Shown here piece after piece: positions 13,201 through 24,563 of a stretch of 64,000 nucleotides of DNA. Position 1 is the stretch's first letter. Every line of letters begins with the position of its first letter. A model generated the notes under the pieces. It worked only from the letters and a program-made list of their open reading frames with translations. It was not told the origin of the DNA and did not search any database. This DNA comes from Dreissena polymorpha (Eukaryota > Mollusca > Bivalvia > Myida > Dreissenidae): NCBI RefSeq assembly GCF_020536995.1, contig NC_068355.1, forward strand, positions 1,278,264 to 1,342,263. Direction: 5' to 3'. The translations under genes were made by a program, and so were the position numbers.

Positions 13201-16200
13201 ATATATATATATATATACTATACATGCTCAAAACCATACCTATATCTATAATTTAAGTCGAAAAACACACCCAAAAAAATCGGCACACCCCTATATACCG
13301 TATATGGGAAGTTAACCCCCGGGTCTGGAGTGCACCTAATTGCGTTCAGCATTATTCATTATTCAAAGATTGTCCGTGTTAAGTTTCCAAAATATAAAAT
13401 GGCGTCTGATCTTATTTTACACTTATACTTGATTTCAACAATAACTCAGTTGATGATCAGTACAGTCACACACGTTATGGACATGACAGTTACTTAGATT
13501 ATTAAAATTAAAGTCACACAATTTATGGACATGACAGTCACTTAGGTAATGGAGGTTAAAGTCACACACCTGCGTTATTGACATGACAGTTACCTAGTTT
13601 AATAAAATTAAAGTCACACAATTAATGGACATAATAGTCACTTATGTTATGGACATTAAAGTCACACACGTTATGGACATGACAGTTTAATAAAATTAAA
13701 GTCACACAATTTATATACATGACCGTCACACAACTTACCAACATTACAGTTACTTTGATTATTAACATTAAAATCACAAAATTTATGGACATGACAGTCA
13801 CTTAGGTTATGAACATTAAAGTCACACAAGTTATAGACACAACAGTTACTTAGTTTAATCAAATTAAAGTCTCACAATTTATGGACATGACAGTCACTTA
13901 GGTTATGGACAATTAAGTCACACAACTTACGGACATTACAGTGACACAACTTACGGTCATTACAGTTACTTAAATTATTAACACTTAAGTCAAACAATTT
14001 GTGGACATGACAGTCCCTTAGGTTATGGACAATTAAGTCACACAACTTACGGACATTACAGTGACACAACTTACGGTCATTACAGTTACTTAGATTATTA
14101 ACATTAAAGTCACACAATTTATGGACATGACAGTCCCTTAGGTATGGACAATTAAGTCACACAACTTACGGACATTACAGTGACACAACTTACGGTAATT
14201 ACAGTTACTTAGATTATTAAAATTAAAGTCACACAATTTATAGACATGTCAGTCACTTAGGTTATGTATGTTAAAGTCACGCGAATTATGGACATGCCAG
14301 TTACATAGTTTTATAAAATTAAAGTCCCACAATTTATGGACATGACAGCCACTTAGGTAATGGACAATTAAGTCACACAACTTACAGACATTACAGTCAC
14401 ACAAGTTAGGGGAATGTCAGTTACTAAGTTTATTAATATTAAAGTCAGACAATTTATGGACATGACAGTCCCTTAGGTTATGGACAATTAAGTCACACAA
14501 CTTACGGACATTACAGTGACACAACTTACGGTCATTACAGTTACTTAGATTATTAACATTAAAGTCACACAATTTATGGACATGACAGCCACTTAGGTTA
14601 TGGACAATTAAGTCACACAACTTGCGGACATTACAGTCACACAAGTAAGGGACATGTCAGTTACTAAGTTTATTAATATTAAAGTCACACAATTTATGGA
14701 CATGACAGTCCCTTAGGTTATGGACAATTAAGTCACACAACTTACGGTCATTACAGTTACTTAGATTATTAACATTAAAGTCACACAATTTATGGACATG
14801 ACAGTCACTTAGGTTATGGACAATTAAGTCGCACAACTTACGGACATTACAGTGACACAACTTATGGTCATTACAGTTACTTAGATTATTAACATTAAAG
14901 TCACACAATTTGTGGACATGACAGTCACTTAGGTGATGTACGTTAAAAACACACACATTATGGACATGCCAGTTACATAGTTTAATAAAGTTAAAGTCAC
15001 ACAATTTATGGACATGACAGCCACTTAGGTTATGGACAATTAAGTCGATCAATTTACGGACATTACAGTCACACACGTTAGGGACATGTCAGTTACTTAG
15101 GTTATTAAAATTAAAGTCACACAATTTATGGACATGACAGTCACTTATGTTATGGACGTTAAAGTCACACACGTTAAAGTCACACACGTTATGGACATGA
15201 CAGTTTTATAGTTTAATAAAATTAAAGTCACGCAATTTATGGACATGACAGTCACTTATGTTATGGACAAATGAGTCACACAACTTATGGACATGACAGT
15301 CACACAAGTAATGGACATGACAGTTTCATAGTTTAATAAAATTAAAGTCACGCAATTTATGGACATTACAGTCACTTATGTTATGGACAAATAAGTCACA
15401 CAACTTATGGACATGACAGTCACACAAGTTATGGACATGACAGTTTCATAGTTTAATAAAATTAAAGTCACGCAATTTATGGACAAGACAGTCACTTATG
15501 TTATGGACAAATTAGTCACGCAAGTTATGGACATGACAGTCACACAAGTTATGGACATGACAGTTTCATAGTTTAATAAAGTAAAAGTCACGCAATTTAT
15601 GGACATGACAGTCACTTATGTTATGGACAAATAAGTCATACAACTTACGGACATGACAGTCACACAAGTTATGGACATTCCAGTTAATTAAATTATTAAT
15701 ATTAAAGTTACGCAATTTATGGACATGACAGTCACTTATGTTATGGACAATTAAGTCGCACAACTTACAGATATGACAGTCACACAAGTTATGGACATGA
15801 CAGTTACTTAGATTATTGACATTAAAGTCTCACAATTTATGGACTTGGCAGTCACTTAGGTTATGAACAGTTAAGTCACACAACTTTCGGACATTATAGT
15901 CACACAAGTTATGGACATGACAGTTTCTAGATTGTTATTAAAGACACATTAGCAATAGGGATAAAAGATACACTAGTGATGTAGTTCATATACACAAATC
16001 ATGCCTATTAATAACACAAAAAGTCATATAATCAAATATAAAAAATATTTCATTTCAGTGGCTTTACAGAAACAACCAAAGAACTTGGAGACCTTCTTAA
16101 ATGATGTAGAGTTTGCACTGAAGGAGGGGTTCTTAAAGGTATGAAAACATAAACTTTTGTTGATACATTAATATTGTTGTTACTTGCCTTTTAAATATGT

Positions 16201-16707
16201 TCAGTATTACAAACTGACTAAAATAAATTTAAAATCCATAACATTTACTGCAAAGTAACACGTTTTTCAACTATGCATTTTACTTTAATTTCAATTAAAA
16301 ATGTGTGTACAAACATATTAACAAGTTTGGCTTTACCTATACACATAATGTTTGTGTATGTGTCTATTTTCACCTTTTCTGTGTTTTTGATTTTATAATT
16401 CATTAGTCTGCACATCATTGACCGAAACTCTGGCATTTTATTATTTTTTGTTAATGATTTTATCCCTTCAAATCAGGATGTAGGTCAAGATACATCACCC
16501 ACAGCCAGTAAATAGGTGTGCTCATCAACAGGTCAAGATACATCGCCCACAGCTGGTCAAGAGGTGTGCTCATCGGTAGGTCAAGATACATCACCCCCAG
16601 CTAGTCAAGATGTTTGGCCATCAGCACATCAAGATACATCCCCTACAGCCAGTCAAGAGTTTTGCTCATCAGAACGTCAAGATACATCACACACAGCCAG
16701 TCAGGAG
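7205..16707 (+). CDS. Unrecognised multi-exon gene, four candidate exons (partial)
   Basis: Four splice-bounded exons join in a consistent phase: 7205-7261, 8886-8933, 16059-16138 and 16477-16707. Each follows a pyrimidine-rich AG and the first three end at GT. The first three encode peptides such as DIKPEEKLEPIADTSCKS, QPKPDVPSKKLNGKD and KNLETFLNDVEFALKEG, with split codons G|AG and G|TG giving E and V. The fourth holds 16-residue repeats of the type CSSTGQDTSPTAGQEV (48-bp period, about 4.5 copies), Ser/Thr/Gln-rich and probably disordered. An in-frame TAG sits at 16513-16515, where sister repeats read GAG, so the exon is either alternatively spliced, terminal, or damaged in this copy. The start codon is not identified. 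I do not recognise the family. A 2.5-kb minisatellite occupies the third intron. Confidence 0.5.
7262..8885 (+). other. Putative intron, no other feature
   Basis: Sequence between two phase-compatible candidate exons. It contains degenerate dispersed-repeat text around 8200-8760 ('gggtcaaaaac', 'atctaggccaagtttg') and no supported coding region. Confidence 0.4.
9185..9500 (-). repeat. Dispersed bivalve repeat copy (TTGACCTTGAAGGATGACC family)
   Basis: The segment contains 'ttgaccttgaaggatgacc' blocks and ends in 'atacccccgatcattcgatcc'-like text. An inverted, shorter copy lies at 16,808-16,970 and a diverged copy at 62,750-62,980. The open frame on the minus strand here is incidental. Confidence 0.6.
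10098..10560 (+). repeat. Dispersed repeat with CCCCCGCCAGAGGCGGAGGG head
   Basis: It opens with a GC-rich palindromic head followed by a TCCGTCCGTC run, a common start for bivalve repeats. The segment 10,360-10,560 reappears inverted at about 18,820-18,960 ('caggctttctaatcgacgca', 'gagccaatgaacacc'). No coding function is supported. Confidence 0.6.
10561..11880. other. No gene recognised
   Basis: AT-rich intronic or intergenic sequence without supported exons or clear repeat boundaries. Confidence 0.4.
11890..12245 (+). repeat. Dispersed bivalve repeat with long perfect hairpin
   Basis: The copy starts near 'agctgatttttagctcggctg', includes a CGTCCGCCGTCTGCCGTCCGC-type run and ends in 'ttatgcggtgctcttg'. 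It contains AGGTCACTGTGACCT at 12,153-12,167 and an exact inverted repeat at 12,016-12,095. Confidence 0.6.
12016..12095. repeat. Perfect 39-bp inverted repeat, 2-nt spacer
   Basis: The arms 12,016-12,054 and 12,057-12,095 are exact reverse complements, separated only by AA. The junction reads 'catatgtag-aa-ctacatatg'. Perfect identity implies recent origin, gene conversion or an assembly or library artefact. Confidence 0.9.
12396..13322. mobile_element. Dispersed element with CCCGGGGG ends and 34-bp internal repeats
   Basis: The left end is a G tract (CCCGGGGG... near 12,398-12,425) and the right end is AACCCCCGGG, giving simple inverted termini. Inside, 12,480-12,640 repeats a ~34-bp 'agtggacccatttcaatac'-type unit on a pyrimidine/purine scheme. 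A TA microsatellite sits at 13,192-13,216. A second, inverted partial copy with its own G tract is at about 55,985-56,240. Non-coding. Confidence 0.55.
13460..15935. repeat. 24-bp minisatellite, ~100 monomers, with 120-bp higher order
   Basis: The monomer is exactly 24 bp, for example CACACAATTTATGGACATGA plus CAGT. Five variant monomers form a recurring 120-bp order in the middle of the array. As 24 is a multiple of three, the minus strand stays open for long stretches and gives 8-residue pseudo-repeats such as CHVHKLCD and FNVNNLSN. There is no start context, splice signal or conservation argument for coding. It lies within a putative intron. Confidence 0.9.
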
Positions 16708-16807
16708 GTGAACCTTAGGAAATACACTGCAACATTAAGCTAGGTAAAGATTATATCTCGTACTTTGTGGGTTTGGAACTCATTTAAATTTAACAGTGGA
16801 TTATTAT

Positions 16808-16975
16808 GCCCGGCCCCGGATCGAATGATCAGGGGTATATTGTTTTTTGCCTGTCTGTCTGTCATTCTGTTGAAAACTTTAACCTTGGTTAAACTTTTGC
16901 AATAATGAATAACTTTTGTTATATTGAAGATAACAACTTGATCAAATATATGGCTTCAAAGCGTCGTTGAAACTT
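16808..16975 (+). repeat. Inverted short copy of the 9.2-kb dispersed repeat
   Basis: It opens 'cggccccggatcgaatgatc' and runs to 'tatatggcttcaaag', the reverse complement of the end and start of the copy at 9185-9500. Confidence 0.55.
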
Positions 16976-17347
16976 TAACCTTGCTCTTACTTTTTTGAAT
17001 GGCTTTCTAAGATCTCACTACTACTTTTCAGCTCACCTGATTACAAAATGCTCATTGTGAGCATAGAGAAAACTCCTTTTCTGATAGAGCAAGAACTAGG
17101 GCTTAGATATTTGATGTGAATCTTGTCTATTAGAAAATTGGTTGCTTTTCGTCATGCTTTGGAAATTCATGCTGAACAAGCTCATCTGAGAAGACCAAAA
17201 TAGCAGAATCCTCGGTGTCCTATTGATTTAATTATCGCCACTGTAGTTTGTGTTGTCAGAAATAAGGACTATACATTTTGTAATAAGTTTTGAATAAGGT
17301 AGTGTTGCTTGCTTCTATTTGAATAATATTCTTTGTAACTTTTTCAG

Positions 17348-17639
17348 AAGCATGGACGAAGATGACCACACTATATCAGATGAGGATGAAGAGGAATATG
17401 AGGGAAAGAGAAAAAGGAAGCCCCCCAAAAAGGCTGCAAAACGTCAGAAATTCACAGAGGTAGAAACAGAGGAAATAAAAACTAACTTTAGTGAATATCT
17501 AAAAAGTGGAATTTGTCCGCGGAAACAGCAGGTTGAAGATGCCAAACAGAAAAGTCGTAAGAAAAATGGGCAAATTTGGAAAAGGTCAAACGACAAGATA
17601 ATTAAGAAAATTAGTGCAATGAATCATAAGAAAAAATAA
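17348..17639 (+). CDS. C-terminal exon: acidic/basic linker plus basic domain
   Basis: This exon follows a strong 'tttttcag' acceptor and ends at a TAA. From the internal ATG at 17,352 it encodes an acidic stretch (MDEDDHTISDEDEEEY), a bipartite-like basic region (KRKRKPPKKAAKRQK, a likely nuclear signal), then a compact domain of about 60 residues containing FTEVETEEIKTNFSEYLK, CPRKQQVEDAK and WKRSNDKIIKK. That spacing resembles a short C-terminal helical domain I have seen in uncharacterised fish, cnidarian and mollusc proteins ('W..E...V...F...I....P.K..C.....L..R.W..IK..V.N.I'), though the usual Cys is shifted. It is probably the last exon of the gene upstream, but its phase (one base before the first codon) does not fit exon 16477-16707, so an exon is missing from my model or this is a separate transcript. 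Confidence 0.5.
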
Positions 17640-18550
17640 AAAAACATGTTGTTTACTATCGGTACTCGGATGGAACATTATAAGAATACGTTCGAGGGAC
17701 ATTGAAAAGATCATGCAACAGTGACTTGGCAAATATGGGTGATGTTTGTATGCAAGTGGTAATTTTTGTGTGTGCATTTTATTTGTTGAATTGAAACTTT
17801 ACTATGTATATGTCTAAAGGTGGAAAAGAATCTGGTATATTATCAAATGTGTAAAATGCTTATACAAAAGCTTAGATACAATATTTTCCTTTTTGCTTCA
17901 TCGATGCTTTTGGAATGTACCTTATTTATTTTCTTATATACCTGATTTCAGTTTACAAATAATATAAGTAAAGTTTAAGGTATATAATAAAAACACATGT
18001 TATGAACATAAGGTCACAAATGAATTTTAGAAGCAAGCTCTATTTGTCACTACTTAGGAAGAAACATTTTTCCAAATAGATTCTTTTTTCTCCTGTGGTT
18101 TTTCTTAGATTCACAACTTTTGTTATTTAAAAAAAGAGATTGTGTGTCCTTTCCAAAATTCGCTAATAATATGTAACTTAAGCTGCCATATGTATGGTCC
18201 AAACTTGAAGAAAATGTTTTGGCAAGACCGATATGGAATCTGGGTCATGTGGGTCCAAAAGCTAGAATGTGTGCAAAAATTTACAAAAATAATTGTAAAT
18301 ATGCTTGAAGACACATTTTTGATCCATTTTTTTTTCAAGATAATATCAAGTTTGACAAATCTTAAGGAAACTTTGTAAGAGTTGTCTAGACATTTTTAGT
18401 TTGAAATTGTTAGTACAAAATACATATGCATACACCCTAAGCATGTTTTTTTTGTTTTACAATTACTGGTTTGTAATATTTAAAAAGGACGAGGCAGTTG
18501 AATAAAACACTGACAATTAGTTTTTTCTGATGGGAATGTTTACCAGTATG
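17640..18550. other. 3' flank, no gene recognised
   Basis: AT-rich sequence after the stop. The short open frames on both strands near 18,130-18,370 overlap and carry no splice or family signal. Confidence 0.4.
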
Positions 18551-19050
18551 ATTGGAATAATTTTTGTCATGCCGCTGGCATTGAGATCAATATAGTTGCC
18601 ACAATGGCACTTGAGTGTCTGTATGTACGTTGGTTTAGGTTTTCGGTCAGGATTGCTTGTCCAGGTTGTATCGCCCTTATGCATTGACACTTTTTTAAAA
18701 ATAACTTGGCATAATTGTTAAACACCATGAGCCGGTGTGCAACACGAAAGATCCAGGTCTCTAGCTCAAAGGTCAAGGTCACACTTCAAATATCGTCAAA
18801 TATAGATCCGTTGTATGGGTTCTGCGAGTTTGACAGTCCCACTACACAAAAAAGCCACATGTCGAACACGCGGGTGTACGCGCATGCGTCGATTAGAAAG
18901 CCTGGTGTTCATTGGCTCGTCGTTTTCATAAACAGGCTTTCTGATTGCCTCAGATATAGTCGCTCAAGTGGATATAAGAGTTCAAAGGTCAAAAATGAGC
19001 ATTATACACCTTGTCCGGTCTGTATCTCCCTTATGCATTGACACTTTTTT
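18550..19050. repeat. Dispersed repeat with internal direct repeat
   Basis: 'cccttatgcattgacacttt' occurs at about 18,675 and 19,030, bracketing an inverted copy (18,820-18,960) of the 10.4-kb repeat segment. The block also contains a 'caaaggtcaaggtcacac' run, typical of bivalve dispersed repeats. Confidence 0.55.
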
Positions 19051-20690
19051 TAAACAAATATTTCTTGTTGGTTTTTGTCAGTTTTTTTTTATATTATTAA
19101 TTGTGTCTGTGTCCAAACAGGATACCAACTTTGCTTTATTGACACTGGACTCGACAGGCATCTAGTTCTGAAGTTCATGTCACGTGTGTGTATAGGTTAA
19201 TGGAGATATATTTTATACATATTAACTGTCTATATATGTGTAGATAGGATTTATACTGAGTCTGTAAAAGAATACGACTTTCAATTTCAATATTTGTTTG
19301 ACTTTCCCTAGGTGTCGTTTAGCTCAACTTTTCAAAGAAAATTAGAGCTATTGTACCCACCGTGGCATTTGCTGTGGTTAATTTTTGTATAAATCACAAA
19401 TAACTTTGGAAAAATGTTATTTGTATTTGTCAAGATTAGTTTTTCATTACAAAAGCTTAAATTACAAAACTTCAATGTACTGAAAAGTACGTGTGATCTG
19501 AGATTATACTCTGTAATAACTTGAACATATTGAAAATTAACATGTGATCTGAGCAAATATGTGACAAGTATTCAGAAAAGTTGACCAGCGCTGTCCTCAG
19601 ACAGCCCTCGTTTTTAATTGTTTTATTTTGTTCCATTTAGTTCTGCTGCAGTAAAATCCATTTGCGAACATAGTTTAATCTGATACTGACTAATCTTTAC
19701 ACTCTTTCTACAGAGACGGATATTTTAGTTTAAGAATAAGGTCATATTTTTCAGAAACATTTTATTTATATCTTTCTTTGATGACCCACAATAATTGATG
19801 TTAGGTTCATATTAGTAACATCCCACAACCATTTTGTTAATCTTATGCTATTTAAGTTTGTCCAGTATGCCTGCATTTTGTCATTTATTGGTTTGCAACA
19901 TTGTTTTGAATAGACCAATGATGCACATTACTTTTGACCATTTTATCTTGCAGGCAAAATATCCACCATATGTCTTTACATACACCTCTGAAAAATAAAA
20001 AATGTGTAGTTTTAAGTCATGTTGTGTAAATGTACCTGAATGTATGTTGAATTGGTGGGTAACCATGGTCTTGGTGTGTGATGTTTTACAGGGTATGTGG
20101 TTTTGTATGGCTGAAGTGAGAAAGAGAAGAAATTACATTATAAAATGTTGCCATTTTTAATGTGTGAATCCAGTTAGTTGTGGTTAAGCGCAATTTGATG
20201 CACAATGCGGATTATTTCATTTATAATATTTTTGAACATGATAAAGGAAATTTATGTCAATATTCCTTTTGCCTAAGTTTTGGGGAAAGTGATTACAATG
20301 GTTGAAATTTTCTACATTCAAAGAATAGGTATTGTATTGTTTCTTAAGAGCACTAGCATAGATTGCAAATACTTGATTGTATTAGTTTACATTTATAAAA
20401 GTAGGCATTCGTGACAGTTATTTGATACGATATGTTTTTATTAAACATTTCTAACATATGTGTCATTTGTTGGTACATGTATTTGTGTTAAATACATAGT
20501 TTTCCAGTGGAGTTGTAACTCTTTATTTGACATAATATGATCCCACAATTTATTCGGGTGAAAAGACACGCAGTGATATAGACACAGAAGTCTGAAAAAC
20601 ACACAATGTACCATTCGTTAGAAACAAAAATGAAAAGACCCACAATACGATTTTGATAGTCCCACAAATTATTAGACACACAATGTATCA
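19051..20690. other. No gene recognised
   Basis: AT-rich sequence without supported exons or clear repeat ends. Confidence 0.4.
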
Positions 20691-21480
20691 TTCGTGAGCC
20701 CGTCCGTCCGTCTGTCGGGCACTTTTGTGTCCGGAGCCATATCTTGGAAGTTCTTTGGTGGATTTCATTTAAACTTGGTATGAGTATATATATGCATAAG
20801 AGGATGATGCACGCCAAATGGCATTGTACACCATCTGTTAAAAACAGACTTATGGCCCTTTGTATCTTGAAAAAATGCTTTTTAGTGTCCGGAGCCATAT
20901 CTTGGAAGTTCTTTTGCGGATTTCATTGAAACTTGGTATGAGTATATATATGCATAAGAGGATGATGCACGCCAAATGGCATTGTACATCATCTGTTAAA
21001 AACAGACTTATGGCCCTTTGTATCTTGAAAAAATGCTTTTTACTATAGGCACTTTTGTGTCCGGAGCCATATCTTGGAAGTGCTTTTGCGAATTTCATTG
21101 AAACTTGGTATGAGTATATATATGCATAAGAGGATGATAAACGCCAAATGGCATTGTACATCATCTGTTAAAAACAGACTTATGGCCCTTTGTATCTTGA
21201 AAAAATGCTTTTTACTATAGGCACTTTTGTGTCCGGAGCCATATCTTGGAAGTGCTTTGGCGGATTTCATTTAAACTTGGTATGAGTATATATATGCATA
21301 AAAGGATGATGCACGCCAAATGGCATTGTACACCATCTGTTAAAAACAGACTTATGGCCCTTTGTATCTTGAAAAAATGCTTTTTACTATAGGCATTTTT
21401 GTGTCCGGAGCCATATCTTGGAAGCGCTTTGGCGGATTTCTTTGAAACTTGGTATGAATATATTCCCGCGCCAGAGGACT
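20690..21480. repeat. Five tandem ~172-bp units after a TCCGTCCGTC head
   Basis: 'ccggagccatatcttggaag' recurs at 20,731, 20,889, 21,061, 21,233 and 21,405, a spacing of 158 then 172 bp three times. Open frames across the array on both strands are by-products of the near-identical units. A diverged inverted pair of the same unit occurs at 34,400-34,750. Confidence 0.85.
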
Positions 21481-21891
21481 TATTAATTCACCTAAATAAA
21501 TTGTGAAGGCTTAAGAACCTTCCTTTGTCTTAGTTTTGTGTTATTGTCCTCCGTCCGTCCATCTATCATTATGTTCATCCGTCCAATTTGCACCCATCCT
21601 CAAACAAAGCATATGTTGCGGGGGATACCTTGGGCCTTTCAGGCCCTCTTGTTGATCTGGTTTTGGCCTTCATATTGTCAAATATACTCATTTTGACCAA
21701 AGTTCATCAGGACTTAACCATAAATGTTGCCTCCAGAGTGGTAATAAGTTGTGATAAAACTTTACCTGGTGACCTTGTTTAAACCATGCCTAGTGGACTC
21801 TCCCATCCTTTCAAATTGGATCAATTTATTTCATAGGAATGTCTAGTATATATTTCTTTATTTAGAATATTTCTTACAGAAATTCATTTAA

Positions 21892-21955
21892 GCAAACAGC
21901 ATAGACCCAGATAAGACGCCGGATGCGGCGTCTCATCTGGGTTTACGCTGTTTGC
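21892..21955. repeat. 64-nt hairpin repeat (GCAAACAGC...GCTGTTTGC)
   Basis: Two 29-bp arms (21,892-21,920 and 21,927-21,955) pair with three mismatches around a 6-nt GGATGC loop. From memory this is an abundant hairpin family in dreissenid mussel DNA. Confidence 0.7.
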
Positions 21956-21959
21956 CAAG

Positions 21960-23380
21960 GCCCTTTTTCTGGACGTTAGGCATAAATGAGTTAAAGACCC
22001 ACATTGATGCAGATTGTGTTCATTCATGGCCTCTAAAGTGAATACAAGGTTTCTTCTAAGATTTGACCTGATGACCTAGTTTTTTGAAGCACAGCTCAGG
22101 TATACTAGAGTCTAGCTTGGGCTAGATATTTATTGATACATATTCTGACCAAGTTACATTAAAATTTAGTCACAAATATATAGAGTTAACAAGGTTTGCC
22201 TCATAGATGTGGTTTTTAAAATGACTTTCTAAGGGTTGACCTAACTTTTTGGTTGCACATCACCCAGATTCAAAATTTGCTTGGAAAATGTCAAGATAAC
22301 CATTCCAAGTTTCATTAAGATTGAGTAATAAATGTATTTCTATAGTGATAACTCAACATTTTTTCGAAAATCTTAACTGATGACACACATGACCACAACT
22401 CAACCATGATCAATTTTCATCAAGACTAATTTTCGATGCACATAACCAAGAGAAGAACTTGGCCTAGAAAATGTCATGATCAATATTTTGACAAAGTTTC
22501 ATCAAGATTACAAAGTACAATCAAGATTTAGTTATACATGTTGTCTCTAGAATGGTTACATGGTTTTTATTAGAATACCTTATGACCTAGTTTTTTTAAT
22601 GCACATGACCCAGCTAAATATTGTTGACACACACACACACCAGGAACAAAGGTGCTGGACAAAGGGTGATTGCAATAGCTCATAATGAGCACTTATTGCT
22701 GTGGTGAGCTAAAAAGTGTAATAATAAAAACTAAAAGGCATTTACAGCTCACCTGATTTAAAGGAATGCCAACTCTGCCTGGTGACCTAGTTTTTGGCTT
22801 CTCTTGACCCAGGTTCAAACAAATTGACATAGATATTTTACAGATAATAATTCTGACCAAAATTTAGCAAGCTTGAGTCATAAATCTGGCTTCTATAATG
22901 AAAATATTGAGTTTCTATGATTTGACCTGCACGATGATCTAATTTTGGACACACTTGACCTTGATTCAATCTTTGCCATTTTTTTTGTAAATATAGCATT
23001 CTGACAAGTTTTAAGATTGAGTCATAAATGTGGCTTTGACACTTCTACTAAATGTTTGTCCCAGAATTTACCTGCTAAATTTGTCTTTTGACAAGGATGA
23101 TCTAAAGCTGACTGAACAATTGTAAAATTGGCTAATGCCTGTCATAGATCTTGCACATTGAGGACATAATTTTATCAAAAAATCGATAACTACTTAACAA
23201 CTGTTGGAGTTATCATTAGCGTATAATTACCATGCCATTATTACATGTTTGAATGGAAGAGGGTCCTAATAATAAATATATCAGACCACTTTGTTGTTTC
23301 AGTGATGCACTAGCATATACACTTTAATATCTGTAACATGCAGGGAAATACAAAATGATTTAAGTTAAATACCATTTGTT
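21960..23380. repeat. Degenerate dispersed repeats upstream of GIMAP exons
   Basis: Several phrases recur in diverged form ('tgacctagtttttg', 'aagattgagtcataaatgtg', 'agctcacctgattta'). This looks like old copies of bivalve dispersed repeats. The initiating exon of the downstream gene may lie here or further upstream, but I cannot identify it. Confidence 0.45.
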
Positions 23381-23383
23381 CAG

Positions 23384-24563
23384 ATTTAAGAATTCTTTTG
23401 GCTGGACAATCTGGCCATGGCAAGAGCGCAACAGGGAACTCACTGTTGGGGATAACAAGAGAAGAAGGATTTCATGATCAAATGAGCCTTCAGTCCGTAA
23501 CAAAAAATTCTAAATCAAAGTTTTGTTGAAATTTATACTTTAAAGATAACAAACAATAAACATATTTTAATTAAATTTAAGTTTTAATTTTCAGCTTTGT
23601 CAAATACATGTGATATAAACTTAATAACAGTGAGGAAAAATTACAACCTATAAACGTCCTAACGTTTCTGAATGTATAATGATTATATATTTCTCTACAT
23701 TTGTGGATGACTAAATCTTCGCACTACATTGCCAGTTTTTTTTAAATTATTCAAAATATGTGGAAAAAAGCACATATCAATTTTACAATCCTGTAGATTT
23801 CCTGAAGTATTTAACAAACCTCCTGTGCTTTGCTCCACCTCGGAATTTATTTGCTACTGCATTGCAACAAATATGTGGGGCCAGTGATTAACGGTCGTGA
23901 TGTGATATAGACATCATGGTTTGATCGTGGTGTTCACATATTTTTTTATGTTTAAATATATTATAGCAAACTTGATTTTTAATTAAAATTATACCACGTT
24001 ATTGCAGGAAAGAAAAAGATTTGGAAGAACAATACATGTTGTGGACACTCCAGGAATTTTTGACACAACATCCAATGACGCATTTGTGTACGACAGATTA
24101 GCTGATTGCATAGGGATGACATTACCCGGATTCAATGCTATCTTCTTAGTACTGCGTCCTGACCGATTCAATGAGCAAATTATTAAAACTATTGAAATTT
24201 TCTTTAAATTCTTTGGACCTGGTGTTAGTGAATATGCATTTGTCATTTTCACTCACGTCGATACAAAAGAAGAATTTGAAAATTACATTGGGGAAGGTTT
24301 GAATTCCCCTTCAGATAAGGGAAGAGAAGCCTTTGAATATCTGAGAAACTGCTGTCAACAAAAAATGTTGTTCATTGACAACAAGGCCGACAAAGATCTT
24401 AAAGAAGAAATGGTCTGGGACATATTGATGGCTGTAGAAAAAGCTAATTCCAAAGCGCCAAAACCATACTTCCAAAACAAACATACTGAAATGATCAAGC
24501 AAAAGGCTGAAGAGTTTTATCGAACACATATATGTCACCACGGAGCTGAACGGTCTAAGGAAG
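23384..24563 (+). CDS. AIG1/GIMAP GTPase module 1 (two exons)
   Basis: GIMAP proteins are septin-related GTPases that bind intracellular membranes; in bivalves the family is expanded and linked to immunity (family knowledge). Exon A (23,384-23,520) encodes LRILLAGQSGHGKSATGNSL, with the G1 P-loop GQSGHGKS. Exon B (24,008-24,563) holds G3 (DTPG, residues 13-16), the GIMAP-specific region around LPGFNAIFLVLR, G4 (THVD, residues 82-85) and a G5-like FIDNKAD, so all nucleotide-binding motifs are present. Exon B ends in phase 1 at a GT, which matches the phase of the next module's first exon, so this is probably the N-terminal half of a two-domain protein. The expected phase-0 donor after exon A reads AAG|TT rather than GT. 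A shifted GT-AG pair (23,520 with 24,012) would also keep the frame, but both of its sites look weak. No start exon is identified. Confidence 0.85.

Noticed and set aside
13671-15787. Several minus-strand frames of 60-139 codons with Cys/His-rich repeats
   Set aside because: They coincide with the 24-bp minisatellite; a period divisible by three keeps a frame open without coding selection.
19117-19165. Short exon-like stretch after 'gtgtccaaacag'
   Set aside because: It lies in dispersed-repeat sequence, is 14 codons long and has no in-phase partner.
20488-21270. Overlapping frames on both strands of 60-136 codons
   Set aside because: They are readings of the 172-bp tandem repeat and recur at 34.4-34.9 kb in the inverted copy.
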